From NCBI RefSeq assembly GCF_000770795.1, contig NZ_JRKJ01000002.1, positions 186,001-250,000 of the forward strand: DNA of 64,000 bases, in the 5' to 3' direction. Of this stretch, positions 25,471 to 33,873 are shown piece after piece. This DNA is from Lysobacter dokdonensis DS-58 (GTDB taxonomy: Bacteria; Pseudomonadota; Gammaproteobacteria; Xanthomonadales; Xanthomonadaceae). Numbering within the stretch: the first letter of the stretch is position 1; each line of letters begins with the position of its first letter. A model generated the notes under the pieces. The model was given only the letters and a program-made list of their open reading frames with translations, had not been told where the DNA came from and did not search any database. The position numbers were made by a program, and so were the translations under genes.

Positions 25471-25665
25471 GGCTTGGGCCTCCTTCGGCCTTTGGTGCTT
25501 GCTGCCAGTGCACAAGCCCCGGCGTTGGTGTGGATTCCAACACTCCCTTCCTGAACGGGCACCGTAGAAATTGACGTTCTTTTAACCGAATCGTGAAGCA
25601 CGGCACGAACGCTGCATCGTGCATGCTAGCGTTCAGATAAACGGTCGCGTCGGAGCGCATTGGCC

Positions 25666-25881
25666 ATGCCCAATCCCATCACCAACCGGGTGCTCGGGTT
25701 CGTTTCGAAGTTGAGTTTCCCGCGCCTTTTCATGGTCACGGCGGCGTTGTTCGCGCTCGACACGCTGATTCCCGACATCATTCCCTTCGCCGACGAGATC
25801 CTGCTCGGCCTGGGCACGCTGTTGCTCGCGAACATCCGCAAGCGCAAGGATCCGAACATCGTCGACGCCCCGCCGCGCTGA
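25666..25881 (+). CDS. DUF6116 small membrane protein
   Basis: A 71-residue protein with two hydrophobic segments and the conserved pattern FPRLFMVTAALFALDTLIPD...PFADEILLGLGTLLLANIRKRK, typical of a small Xanthomonadaceae family of unknown role. Its stop overlaps the tatD start (TGATG), so the two are coupled. The divergent 195-bp gap to the glycine-zipper gene contains a 7-bp inverted repeat at 25607-25634, a possible operator. Confidence 0.75.
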   Translation: MPNPITNRVLGFVSKLSFPRLFMVTAALFALDTLIPDIIPFADEILLGLGTLLLANIRKRKDPNIVDAPPR

Positions 25882-26645
25882 TGCACGCGCTGGTCGACAC
25901 GCACTGCCATCTCGACGTCAGCGAGTTCGACGCCGACCGCGACGACGTGGTCGCGCGTGCGCGCGCCGCCGGCGTCACGCGGCAGATCGTGCCGGCGATC
26001 GAAGCGAAGACGTGGCCCGGTTTGCGGGATGCGTGCGCACGCGACGCGGGGTTGTTCGCCGCCTACGGGTTGCATCCGTTGCTGATCGCCGAACATCGCG
26101 AACACCACTTGCGCGACCTGCGCGATTGGATCGAACGCGAACGGCCCGTCGCCATCGGCGAATGCGGGCTGGACTACTGGATCGAGGACCTCGACCGCGA
26201 CGTGCAGGCGACGTACTTCGACGGCCAGCTCGAACTCGCGCGCGAATACGACCTGCCGCTCGTCGTGCATGCACGGCGCGCGGTGGACGATGTCATGAAG
26301 GCCATCAAGCGCGTCGGCAAGTTGCGCGGCGTGGTCCACAGCTTCGCCGGGAGCGAGGAACAGGCGCGGCAGCTCGCGGACCTGGGCTTCCTGATCGGCA
26401 TCGGCGGGCCGGTGACGTACGACCGCGCGAACCGCGTGCGCCGCGTGGCGGCGTCCGTGCCGCTCGACACCTTGCTGCTGGAAACCGACGCGCCCGACCA
26501 ACCCGATTGCGCGCACCGCGGGCAGCGGAACGAACCGGCGCGCATGGTGCGCGTGCTGGAGACGATCGCCGAACTGCGCGGCGTCGACGCGTCGGTGGTC
26601 GCCGACGCTACGACGCGGAATGCGGAGCGGTTGTTCGCCCTTTGA
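25881..26645 (+). CDS. TatD-family metal-dependent DNase
   Basis: A 254-residue TIM-barrel hydrolase. Metal-site motifs are visible in order: DTHCHLD (HxH), GECGLDYW (Glu), LPLVVHAR (His), GVVHSFAG (His) and LLETDAP (Asp). TatD/YcfH-type enzymes act as 3'-5' DNases or deaminase-fold hydrolases. The reading frame overlaps the convergent tcdA gene by 38 bp at the 3' end. Confidence 0.9.
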   Translation: MHALVDTHCHLDVSEFDADRDDVVARARAAGVTRQIVPAIEAKTWPGLRDACARDAGLFAAYGLHPLLIAEHREHHLRDLRDWIERERPVAIGECGLDYWIEDLDRDVQATYFDGQLELAREYDLPLVVHARRAVDDVMKAIKRVGKLRGVVHSFAGSEEQARQLADLGFLIGIGGPVTYDRANRVRRVAASVPLDTLLLETDAPDQPDCAHRGQRNEPARMVRVLETIAELRGVDASVVADATTRNAERLFAL

Positions 26646-27420
26646 GCAAGACCTCCATCGCCTTGCCCACCGCCGCGAACGCGAACGCGCCGGTGACGTG
26701 CGTCGCCGCCCCCAGGCCCGCGCCGCAGTCCAGCTTCAACGCCGCATCCGCATCCAGTTGCGGGCGCAGGCCGCACACGCTGCCGTCGGCCTGCGGGTAG
26801 CGCACGTTCTCCAGCGAATACACGGCCGAGACGCCGAAGTAGCGCTCCTTGCTGCGCGGGAAGTTGAACTCGCCACGCAGCTTCTTGCGGATCAGCGACA
26901 ACATCGCGTCGTGCTCGGTGCGCGACAGATCGCGCACGCGCACTTGCGTCGGATCGGTGCGGCCGCCCGCGGACCCCACCGTCACCATCGGCACCTTGCG
27001 GCGCCGACACCAGGCGATGGATGTGACTTTCGTGCGGAAGCTGTCGCACGCATCGAGCACGAGGTCGAAGCCGCGGTCGAGCATCGTGTCGAGGTTGGTC
27101 GGCGTCAGGAAATGCTGTACGGGGTCGACGTCGATCTGCGGGTGGATCGCGCGCACGCGCTCGGCCATCACCTCGGCCTTGTTGCGGCCGTAGTTGCCGG
27201 CCAGCGCGGGCAACTGGCGATTCGTGTTCGACACGCACAGGTCGTCCGCGTCGACGAGCGTGAGATGTCCGACGCCCGAGCGCGCCAGCGCTTCGGCGGC
27301 CCACGCGCCCACGCCGCCCAGCCCGATGACGGCCACGCGGCGCGTGTCGAGGCGCTCGACGGCGCCGCGCCCATAGAGCCGGTCGATGCCGGCGAATCGA
27401 TCCCGCAAGTCCTGTCGCAT
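26608..27420 (-). CDS. tcdA: tRNA threonylcarbamoyladenosine dehydratase TcdA
   Basis: A 270-residue ThiF/MoeB-fold enzyme that cyclises t6A37 to ct6A37 in tRNAs reading ANN codons. The ATP-binding VIGLGGVGAWAAEALARSGVG is near the N-terminus; DADDLCVSNTNRQ, DACDSFRTK and the C-terminal hydrophobic segment GAFAFAAVGKAMEVLL match TcdA/CsdL. ATG 27420 is used; an ATG three codons earlier (27429) is equally possible. Its 3' end overlaps tatD by 38 bp in antisense. Confidence 0.92.
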   Translation of the reverse strand: MRQDLRDRFAGIDRLYGRGAVERLDTRRVAVIGLGGVGAWAAEALARSGVGHLTLVDADDLCVSNTNRQLPALAGNYGRNKAEVMAERVRAIHPQIDVDPVQHFLTPTNLDTMLDRGFDLVLDACDSFRTKVTSIAWCRRRKVPMVTVGSAGGRTDPTQVRVRDLSRTEHDAMLSLIRKKLRGEFNFPRSKERYFGVSAVYSLENVRYPQADGSVCGLRPQLDADAALKLDCGAGLGAATHVTGAFAFAAVGKAMEVLLKGRTTAPHSAS

Positions 27421-27499
27421 ACCGCGCATTCTAGCGAAGGACACAGCCAAGCCCGGCCCTCTGCTACCCTCCCGCCACCATCCACGCAGGAGCACGGAC

Positions 27500-27916
27500 A
27501 TGGCAGGCACCGGGGCGCGTTACTTCTTCCTTTTCCTCGTCGGCCTCGTGATGGGCGCCGTGCTCGCCGTCATGGCCGTGCGCACGTGGCAAGCGCGCCA
27601 GGATCCGTTCCCCGATGCATTGATGCACGTGCAGCAGTGGCACGCGGTGCAGTTGAAGAACAACCTCGAAGCCAACCGTTGCAACGCGACCGACACGCTG
27701 CCGCATTTCTCCGCGCTGCGCTCGACGGCCGACGACCTCGAGTCCGCATTCCCCGACCTGCGCGACGACGCGCGCTTCACCAAGGCCGCGGGCGGGCTGC
27801 GTGCGGCGCTGGATGCCGCGCGCGCCAATCCGCCGCTCAACTGCCCTGCCCTCGGCAAGACGATGGAAAGCATCGGCGGCGCGTGCAAGGCGTGCCACCA
27901 GGATTTCCGCGGCTAA
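27500..27916 (+). CDS. Membrane-anchored cytochrome c'-like protein (class II cytochrome c)
   Basis: A 138-residue protein with one N-terminal membrane segment (YFFLFLVGLVMGAVLAVMAV), a helical domain and a heme-binding CxxCH placed at the very C-terminus (GACKACHQDFRG). This is the arrangement of class II cytochromes c such as cytochrome c'. It probably acts in the periplasm; whether it carries electrons or binds NO is unknown. CAGGAG precedes ATG 27500. The ccm genes at the left edge would mature it. Confidence 0.82.
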   Translation: MAGTGARYFFLFLVGLVMGAVLAVMAVRTWQARQDPFPDALMHVQQWHAVQLKNNLEANRCNATDTLPHFSALRSTADDLESAFPDLRDDARFTKAAGGLRAALDAARANPPLNCPALGKTMESIGGACKACHQDFRG

Positions 27917-27957
27917 GTCCGCAAGCCTGAAAATTGCGCAACTGAACACGCGCTGAT

Positions 27958-27981
27958 GCGCGCGGGCGCAAACCCGCGCGC
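27958..27981. other. Strong hairpin between cytochrome and lipoprotein genes
   Basis: A perfect 9-bp stem (GCGCGCGGG/CCCGCGCGC, 6-nt loop) lies 41 bp after the cytochrome stop. No T-tract follows, so it is not a standard terminator. It may be a 3'-end stabiliser or a weak terminator. Confidence 0.5.
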
Positions 27982-28045
27982 TTGATGCCTCGTTCACCGC
28001 GCGACTCCCAGCATCGGCACCGGACATTACCGACAGGAGAGTCGC

Positions 28046-28510
28046 ATGAAGATGCAGATGCTTGCCGCAGCCGCCGTCGCCACGTTGGCGCTCGCGGGCT
28101 GTGCATCGACGTCGCCGTCTTACAACGGCAGCACGTCCAACAACGGTTACAACACGCCGCCGCAATCGTGTTACGACTGCGGTCGCGTCACGCGCATCGA
28201 CGCGGTCGGCGGTCAGCAGACCAGCGGCGCGACGGGCGCGGTGCTCGGTGGCGTGGTCGGTGCGGTCGCGGGCCATGAGCTCGCGAAGGATTCGAGCAAG
28301 GGCCGCCAGAACACCGCGACGATCGCAGGCGCTGCCGCGGGTGCGGTCGCCGGCAACGCGATCCAGAAAAACATGAACAAGGCGTCGAGCTACAACGTCT
28401 TCGTGCAGATGGACAACGGCCAGACGGTGACGGTCAACCAGACCGACCTGGGCTCCATCCGTGAAGGCTCGTACGTGCGCGTCTACAACGGCCGCGCCTG
28501 GGCGAACTGA
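28046..28510 (+). CDS. Glycine-zipper 2TM outer-membrane lipoprotein (SlyB-like)
   Basis: A 154-residue lipoprotein. Signal MKMQMLAAAAVATLALAGC ends in lipobox LAGC. CYDCGRVTRIDAV leads into a glycine-zipper domain (SGATGAVLGGVVGAVAGHEL...TIAGAAAGAVAGNAI, about 61-107) and a C-terminal domain with VFVQMDNGQTVTVNQ, as in SlyB/Rick17 lipoproteins that stabilise the outer membrane. AGGAGAG precedes the ATG. A clear terminator follows, so it is probably monocistronic. Confidence 0.86.
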   Translation: MKMQMLAAAAVATLALAGCASTSPSYNGSTSNNGYNTPPQSCYDCGRVTRIDAVGGQQTSGATGAVLGGVVGAVAGHELAKDSSKGRQNTATIAGAAAGAVAGNAIQKNMNKASSYNVFVQMDNGQTVTVNQTDLGSIREGSYVRVYNGRAWAN

Positions 28511-28555
28511 GCCGCAGCGCCAGCAGGACAACCCCCGACTCGTCCCGGGGGTTTC

Positions 28556-28584
28556 GAGGCCGCCTCCGGGCGGCCTCTTCTTTT
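28556..28584 (+). terminator. Rho-independent terminator
   Basis: A 9-bp stem GAGGCCGCC/GGCGGCCTC with a TCCG loop, then TTCTTTT. It is 46 bp after the glycine-zipper lipoprotein. A smaller GC hairpin (ACCCCCG/CGGGGGT) lies just before it. Confidence 0.9.
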
Positions 28585-28732
28585 GCGCCGCCGTCACGGG
28601 GCCTTCGCGCATATGCCCCGGGCAGCGACTGCTGCGGCGCAAGATGCGGGCGGGATCGCCCGGGCCTATGGTCGGGTCGTCCGACGCAGAGCGGACATCG
28701 GCGTTTCCATCCATTTCCGGGGGTTCCACTGC

Positions 28733-29836
28733 ATGAAACTGTCCGTCAGCCAGACCGTCGTCGCGTCCGCAGTCCTCGCAGGTTCCATCGCCGCCGCCAC
28801 GACGGCCGCGCCGCCATCGGCCCGCAACAACCCGCTGCAGGTCAGCATGGTCGCCGCCACCGGCAAGGCCAGCGATTTCCTCGGTGCGGTGGAAGTCCGC
28901 CTCACCAACACCAGCCGCGACACCGTGCGCATCCCGCGCTACCAGTTGCCGTCGGACTTCCTCGAAGCCCGCCTGTTCCAGGTGAGCCGCGACGGCAAGC
29001 CCGTGCAGTACGAAGGCCCGCTGGTGAAGCGCGGCCTGCCGACGGCGGCCGACTTCGTGATCCTGCGCCCCGGCCAGACCTACATCGCGAAGGTGGACCT
29101 GTCCGCCGCGTATGACCTTGCGCAGTCCGGCGATTACACCGTGACCTTCGCCGCGCCGCTGCAACATGCGTCGCTGTCGACCGGCGCGATGCTGCGCCAG
29201 GCCAACGGCGCGCCGATGATCGCGCGCTCGGCTCCGCTGCGGTTGTGGGTGGATGGCCGCGACCAGCTCGCCAAGGGCGGCGGCAAGGCCAAGCCGCCGG
29301 CAGGCGGCGGCACTGTCGTCAACGGCGTGAGCTACGTGGGCTGCACCACCTCGCAGATCAACACCGCCGGCAGCGCGGTGGTGAGCGCACGCAACTACAC
29401 CGAGAACGCGAAGGGCTACCTCAACGCCGGCACCACCGGCCCGCGTTACACGACGTGGTTCGGCACGTACACCTCATCGCGCTACAACACCGTCAAGTCG
29501 CACTTCACTTCGATCGACGCGGCGATGGACCAGAACGCCGGGCAGGTCAAGATCAACTGCGGCTGCAACCAGAACTACTACGCCTACGTGTATCCGACCC
29601 GCCCGTACGAGATCTTCGTCTGCCGTGCGTTCTGGACCGCGCCGCTGACCGGCACCGATTCGAAGGCCGGCACGCTCGTGCACGAGATGAGCCACTTCAA
29701 CGTCACCGCCGGCACCGACGACCACGTGTACGGGCAGGCGGGCGCGAAGAGCCTGGCGATCTCCGACCCGGCGGCCGCGGTGGACAACGCCGACAGCCAC
29801 GAATATTTCGCCGAGAACACGCCGTCGCAGAACTGA
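28733..29836 (+). CDS. Secreted M35-family (aspzincin) metalloendopeptidase
   Basis: A 367-residue protease. The signal peptide (MKLSVSQTVVASAVLAGSIAAATTAA) is followed by a beta propeptide-like region (about 30-175) and a catalytic domain (about 200-367). The zinc motif is His317-Glu318-x-x-His321 (HEMSH), with the third ligand Asp in GTDDHVYG, the aspzincin pattern. AVDNADSHEYFAEN at the C-terminus matches peptidyl-Lys endopeptidases of this family. Cys residues (CTTSQ, CGCNQ, VCRAF) probably form disulfides. Likely an extracellular protein-degrading enzyme. Confidence 0.88.
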   Translation: MKLSVSQTVVASAVLAGSIAAATTAAPPSARNNPLQVSMVAATGKASDFLGAVEVRLTNTSRDTVRIPRYQLPSDFLEARLFQVSRDGKPVQYEGPLVKRGLPTAADFVILRPGQTYIAKVDLSAAYDLAQSGDYTVTFAAPLQHASLSTGAMLRQANGAPMIARSAPLRLWVDGRDQLAKGGGKAKPPAGGGTVVNGVSYVGCTTSQINTAGSAVVSARNYTENAKGYLNAGTTGPRYTTWFGTYTSSRYNTVKSHFTSIDAAMDQNAGQVKINCGCNQNYYAYVYPTRPYEIFVCRAFWTAPLTGTDSKAGTLVHEMSHFNVTAGTDDHVYGQAGAKSLAISDPAAAVDNADSHEYFAENTPSQN

Positions 29837-29852
29837 TCGGACGCACCAACGA

Positions 29853-29880
29853 AAAACCCGGCCGAAAGGCCGGGTTTTTT
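29853..29880. terminator. Bidirectional rho-independent terminator
   Basis: An 11-bp stem AAAACCCGGCC/GGCCGGGTTTT with a GAAA tetraloop; T-tracts occur on both strands. It lies between the convergent M35 protease (+) and cold-shock gene (-) and can end both transcripts. Confidence 0.94.
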
Positions 29881-29900
29881 GCATCATCGGACGATGCCGA

Positions 29901-30110
29901 TCACATCGCTTGAACCTGGTCTGCCTGCAAACCCTTCTGCCCCTGCACGACGATGAAGGTCACCTGCTGGCCTTCCTTGAGGCTCTTGAAGCCCTGCGAC
30001 TGGATCGCGCGGAAGTGCACGAACACGTCGTCGCCATTTTCCCGGCTGATGAAGCCGAAGCCCTTCGCATCGTTGAACCATTTCACGGTCCCGGTCTCGC
30101 GGTTCGACAT
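29901..30110 (-). CDS. Cold-shock-domain RNA-binding protein
   Basis: A 69-residue single cold-shock domain. RNP1 (KGFGFI) and RNP2 (VFVHF) are intact, in the standard frame [27 protein letters not shown]. It binds single-stranded RNA or DNA as a chaperone. A GAGGGAG ribosome-binding site lies 8 nt upstream of the ATG. The 5' region carries an imperfect direct repeat (30145-30209) that could belong to a regulatory leader; cold induction itself cannot be read from the sequence. Confidence 0.95.
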   Translation of the reverse strand: MSNRETGTVKWFNDAKGFGFISRENGDDVFVHFRAIQSQGFKSLKEGQQVTFIVVQGQKGLQADQVQAM

Positions 30111-30144
30111 CGGTGTAGCTCCCTCGGCGGTTGGTGGCTCGCCG

Positions 30145-30209
30145 GGGTCCGGCGAAACGCAGCGGCCGCACCGTACGCCCGGGTTCGGCAAAATGCAACG
30201 GCCGTAACG
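30145..30209. repeat. Imperfect direct repeat upstream of the cold-shock gene
   Basis: Two 29-bp units (30145-30173 and 30181-30209) with a 36-bp period and six mismatches, sharing the pattern GGGTYCGGCRAAAYGCARCGGCCG. They lie in the 155-bp divergent gap between the cold-shock gene (-) and the DUF456 gene (+), where a leader or regulatory site could be. Confidence 0.6.
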
Positions 30210-30265
30210 GCCCCCTCGAACCCCCAGAATCGACCGTCCGGCGGAAGCCATCCCAGAGGATCCCG

Positions 30266-30754
30266 ATGACCACGCAAGCCCTGCTCTATGCCCTCGCCGT
30301 CCTGCTCGTCATCGTCGGCCTGGTCGGCGTCGTCCTGCCGGCCCTGCCCGGCTTGCCGCTGGTCTTCGCGGGCATGTTCATCGCGGCCTGGGCCGGGGGC
30401 TTCCAGGAAATCGGTTGGGTCACGCTGGTCGTGCTCGGACTGATGACCGCGGTGTCGTTCGTCGTCGACTTCTGGGCCACCGCGCACGGCGCCAAGCGCG
30501 TGGGCGCCAGCAAGCATGCGATCTGGGGCGCGGTGCTCGGCACCTTCGCCGGACTTTTCATCATGCCCCCGCTGGGGTTGTTCGTCGGGCCGTTCGTTGG
30601 CGCGCTGATCGGCGAGCTGATCCACGGGCGCGAAATCCGCAAGGCGGCCAAGGTGGGGTTCGGCACGTGGCTCGGCATCGTGCTGGCCATCGTCCTCAAG
30701 CTCGGCCTGGCCTTCGCGATGATCGGCGTGTTCGCCTTCGCCTGGTTCTTCTGA
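30266..30754 (+). CDS. DUF456-family membrane protein
   Basis: A 162-residue integral membrane protein. Glycine-rich helices and the repeated pattern [18 protein letters not shown]...[23 protein letters not shown] are typical of DUF456, whose function is unknown. AGAGGA lies 5 nt before ATG 30266. It is followed 69 bp later by the cardiolipin synthase gene. Confidence 0.83.
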   Translation: MTTQALLYALAVLLVIVGLVGVVLPALPGLPLVFAGMFIAAWAGGFQEIGWVTLVVLGLMTAVSFVVDFWATAHGAKRVGASKHAIWGAVLGTFAGLFIMPPLGLFVGPFVGALIGELIHGREIRKAAKVGFGTWLGIVLAIVLKLGLAFAMIGVFAFAWFF

Positions 30755-30823
30755 GTGACGCATTCACGCTTCGGCTGCGGCCGCTTCTTTAACGTCGCGC
30801 TTCCCTAGAACACGGGGCGCGCG

Positions 30824-32110
30824 ATGCGCTGGAGCAAGACCCGCATGCTGACGGTCATCATCATCACCGTGCTCGCGACGGCGCTGGCCGTCATCCTCGG
30901 CTTGAACTTCGTCAAGCCGGAGAAACAGATCGAGAAGAAGGTCGAGCACCGCTATGCGGTGAGCGACCCACAGTTCCGCCGCGAAATGGGCGTGCTGCTC
31001 GGTCCTGCGATCCTGCCGCACAACACGGTCAAGGACCTGCAGAACGGGTCGGAAATCTTCCCGGCCATGCTCGAGGCAATCCACGGCGCGAAGAAAACCA
31101 TCAGCTTCGAGACCTACATCTACTGGGAAGGCGAAATCGGGCGGAAGTTCGCCGCCGCGCTGAGCGAGCGCGCGCAGGCCGGCGTCCAGGTGCACGTCAC
31201 CATCGACTGGGCCGGCAGCTATTCGATGGAGGAAAAACTGCTCGATCAGATGAAAGAGGCCGGCGTGCACGTCGTGCGCTACCGCCCGCTGCATTGGTAC
31301 AACCTCTCGCGGATGAACAACCGCACGCACCGCAAGCTGCTGATCATCGACGGGCGCATCGGCTTCACCGGCGGCGTGGGCATCGGCGATCCGTGGGAAG
31401 GCCACGCGCAGGACAAGGACCATTGGCGCGACATGCATTTCCGCGTCGAAGGGCCGGTGGTGGCGCAATTCCAGGCGGCGTTCAACGACAACTGGATCAA
31501 GACCACCGGCGAGATCCTCAACGGCGCGGAGAACTTCCCGGCGATGGAAAGCGCCGACGGGATGGATGCGCACATGTTCATCAGCTCGCCCAACGGCGGC
31601 AGCGAGAGCATGCACCTGATGTACCTGATGACCATCGCCGCGGCGCAGCGCACCATCGACCTGGAAGCGGCGTATTTCATCCCCGACGAACTGATCACCC
31701 AGGCCTTGCTCGCCGCCCGCAAGCGCGGCGTGCGCATCCGCGTGATCGTGCCTGGCGAGAACACCGATTCGGATGCCGCGCGGCATGCCTCGCGCATGGA
31801 CTGGGGCCCGATGCTCAAGGCCGGCATCGAGATCAGCGAATACGAGCCGACCATGTTCCACAACAAGATGCTGATCGTGGATACGGAGATCACCTCGGTG
31901 GGGTCGACCAACTTCGACCTGCGCAGCTTCCGCCTCAACGACGAGGCGAGCCTCAATGTCTACGACACCGGTTTCGCGCAACGCATGACGCAGATCTTCG
32001 AGGAAGACCTCAAGCACACCAAGCGATACAGCTACGAGATGTGGGAGAACCGCCCGCTCAAGGAGAAGTTCATCGAGCGGGTGATCCTGCCGATCCGCTC
32101 GCAGTTGTAG
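30824..32110 (+). CDS. Cardiolipin synthase-type phospholipase D protein
   Basis: A 428-residue membrane-anchored enzyme with an N-terminal transmembrane helix (TVIIITVLATALAVILGL) and two HKD motifs: THRKLLIIDGRIGFTGG (about 166-182) and FHNKMLIVDTEITSVGSTNFD (about 345-365). The spacing and the YIYWEGEIG...VTIDWAGS blocks match bacterial cardiolipin synthases (ClsA/ClsB-like), which condense phosphatidylglycerol into cardiolipin. This is distinct from the cytoplasmic PLD-like protein at 7421-9070. The MscS gene starts 32 bp later. Confidence 0.88.
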   Translation: MRWSKTRMLTVIIITVLATALAVILGLNFVKPEKQIEKKVEHRYAVSDPQFRREMGVLLGPAILPHNTVKDLQNGSEIFPAMLEAIHGAKKTISFETYIYWEGEIGRKFAAALSERAQAGVQVHVTIDWAGSYSMEEKLLDQMKEAGVHVVRYRPLHWYNLSRMNNRTHRKLLIIDGRIGFTGGVGIGDPWEGHAQDKDHWRDMHFRVEGPVVAQFQAAFNDNWIKTTGEILNGAENFPAMESADGMDAHMFISSPNGGSESMHLMYLMTIAAAQRTIDLEAAYFIPDELITQALLAARKRGVRIRVIVPGENTDSDAARHASRMDWGPMLKAGIEISEYEPTMFHNKMLIVDTEITSVGSTNFDLRSFRLNDEASLNVYDTGFAQRMTQIFEEDLKHTKRYSYEMWENRPLKEKFIERVILPIRSQL

Positions 32111-32142
32111 ACTGGGCCCACGCCCTGAACCGACGGTCCTGG

Positions 32143-33450
32143 ATGACTCGATCGATCGCCGCGCGCATCGCGCCCCTGTTGTTCCTCGCGTGCCTGGCCT
32201 CCCATGCGGCCACGCCCGCCGTCACCGCCACCCTGCCCGTTGCCGCGAGCACGGCGCCGGCCACCGTCGATGCGGTGGACCACGCGCTGAGCAAGCGCGT
32301 CGAGGCGCGCCTGGAGACGCAGCCGGCCCTGAAGGAAGTGGAGGCCGCCGTCGTCAATCGCGGCGCCCTGCTGCAGGGCGAGGTGTTGACGAAAGACGAC
32401 ATCAAGATGGCCGGCGCCATCGCGGCGCAGACGCAGGGCATCGAGCGCGTCGAGAACCGCGTCGAGCTGAGCACCAAGCTCTCCGACCGCTTTCAGGTGG
32501 CGATGCAGGCGGTGACCGAAAAACTCGTGCGCCTGGTGGCCGCGACGCCGCTGCTGGTCGTCGCGATCGCGATCATCCTGTTGTCGGCGTGGATCGGCAG
32601 GCGCCTGGCGCGCCGCATGAAGTGGATGTCGCGCGTCCACAGCAACAACCCGTACATGGAAGCCCTGCTCCGCCGCCTGGTGCAGGGGTTGATCACGCTC
32701 GCCGGCATCCTGATCGCGCTCGACCTGCTCGGCGCATCGTCGCTGGTCGGCGCCGTGCTGGGTTCGGCGGGTGTCATCGGCCTGGTGCTCGGCTTCGCGT
32801 TCAAGGACATCGCGGAGAACTACATCGCCGGCATCCTGCTCAGCCTGCGGCGGCCGTTCGCGCCGGGCGACCACGTGGTCGTGGATCGCGTGCACGAAGG
32901 CAAGGTCGTCGCGCTCACCTCGCGCACCACGCTGCTGATGACGCTCGACGGCAACCAGGTCGCGTTGCCCAATGCGCTGGTGTTCCGCAGCGTCGTGCTG
33001 AACTACACCGAGAATCCCAAGCGGCGTTTCGATTTCATCGTGCCGCTCGACCCGGGCGCCTCGGTCGGCGATGCGCTCAAACTGGGCCTGGAACGCTTGC
33101 GCGGCATCGGCGGAGTGCTCGAGGAGCCGGCGCCCAACGCCCTGATCGTGGAATACCTGCACGATCAATTGAAGGCGCAGTTCCTCGGCTGGGTGGACCA
33201 ACGGCAGAACAGCGTGCCGCGCGTGCGCAGCGAAGCGATGCGGGCGGTCAAGTCGGCGCTCGACAAGGGCGGCGTGCGCCGCGCGGGGATGCCGGCTTCG
33301 GCGGTCCAACCCGCGATGCCGACGATGGAGCACGCGATGCACGTCGATACGTCGAAGGACAAGGACATCGACGCGCAACTCGCAGAGGCGCAGCGCAAGA
33401 CCGAGGACGTCAACCTGCTCGACGACAAGAGCCCCGCGACGCCCGAATAA
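32143..33450 (+). CDS. BON-domain mechanosensitive channel (MscS family)
   Basis: A 435-residue protein. A signal-like N-terminus (residues 1-24) is followed by a BON domain (about 45-110: HALSKRVEARLETQPALKEVEAAVVNRGALLQGEVLTK). An MscS core follows: three helices (about 130-245), the glycine/alanine-rich pore helix (GAVLGSAGVIGLVLGFAFKDIAENYIAGI) and the cytoplasmic beta domain (VDRVHEGKVVALTSRTTLLMTLDGNQVALPNA). The C-terminal 70 residues are charged and disordered. It is a stretch-gated channel with a periplasmic BON module that may touch phospholipid or the outer membrane. Probably in an operon with the cardiolipin synthase. Confidence 0.88.
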   Translation: MTRSIAARIAPLLFLACLASHAATPAVTATLPVAASTAPATVDAVDHALSKRVEARLETQPALKEVEAAVVNRGALLQGEVLTKDDIKMAGAIAAQTQGIERVENRVELSTKLSDRFQVAMQAVTEKLVRLVAATPLLVVAIAIILLSAWIGRRLARRMKWMSRVHSNNPYMEALLRRLVQGLITLAGILIALDLLGASSLVGAVLGSAGVIGLVLGFAFKDIAENYIAGILLSLRRPFAPGDHVVVDRVHEGKVVALTSRTTLLMTLDGNQVALPNALVFRSVVLNYTENPKRRFDFIVPLDPGASVGDALKLGLERLRGIGGVLEEPAPNALIVEYLHDQLKAQFLGWVDQRQNSVPRVRSEAMRAVKSALDKGGVRRAGMPASAVQPAMPTMEHAMHVDTSKDKDIDAQLAEAQRKTEDVNLLDDKSPATPE

Positions 33451-33465
33451 GCGTCGCGGGCAGGC

Positions 33466-33873
33466 TCACTCGCCGTACATCAGCCAGTGGCGCGCGACGA
33501 ATTCGTCGTTCGTCACGTACACCTCCACGCCGCGTTCGCTGGCGAGGATCGAGCCGTGTTCGCTGCCCTGCAGGTCGTCCTGCAGTTCGACGAAGGCCGT
33601 GCGGATCGCCGCGAAGCCGGCGTCGGCCATCGCGGCGATGACGGTGTCGATCTGGTCGATCGGCACGGTGCCGTCGAGATCTTCAACGACGAGCAACCGC
33701 GTGGCGCCGTGCTTGCGGCAGTGGTCGCCCAGCAGGTGCCACATGGCGACCGAGACTTCGAGCGAATCGCGGCCTTCGTGCACGAAGGCACGCACATACC
33801 CATGGTGTTGCTCGAATCGAACCTTGAACGGCTGGCCTGCGGCGTCGTGTTCGACGAGGATCGGTGCGATCAC
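33466..33873 (-). CDS. Hypothetical protein downstream of fumarase
   Basis: A 135-residue protein. GTG 33873 overlaps the fumarase stop (GTGA), which sets the start. It has an alpha/beta pattern with a long amphipathic helix (LEVSVAMWHLLGDHCRKHGATRLLVVEDLDG) and ends EVYVTNDEFVARHWLMYGE. The fold could be STAS- or SpoIIAA-like, but I cannot assign a family. Coupled translation with fumarase suggests a shared role or shared regulation. Confidence 0.65.
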   Translation of the reverse strand: MIAPILVEHDAAGQPFKVRFEQHHGYVRAFVHEGRDSLEVSVAMWHLLGDHCRKHGATRLLVVEDLDGTVPIDQIDTVIAAMADAGFAAIRTAFVELQDDLQGSEHGSILASERGVEVYVTNDEFVARHWLMYGE

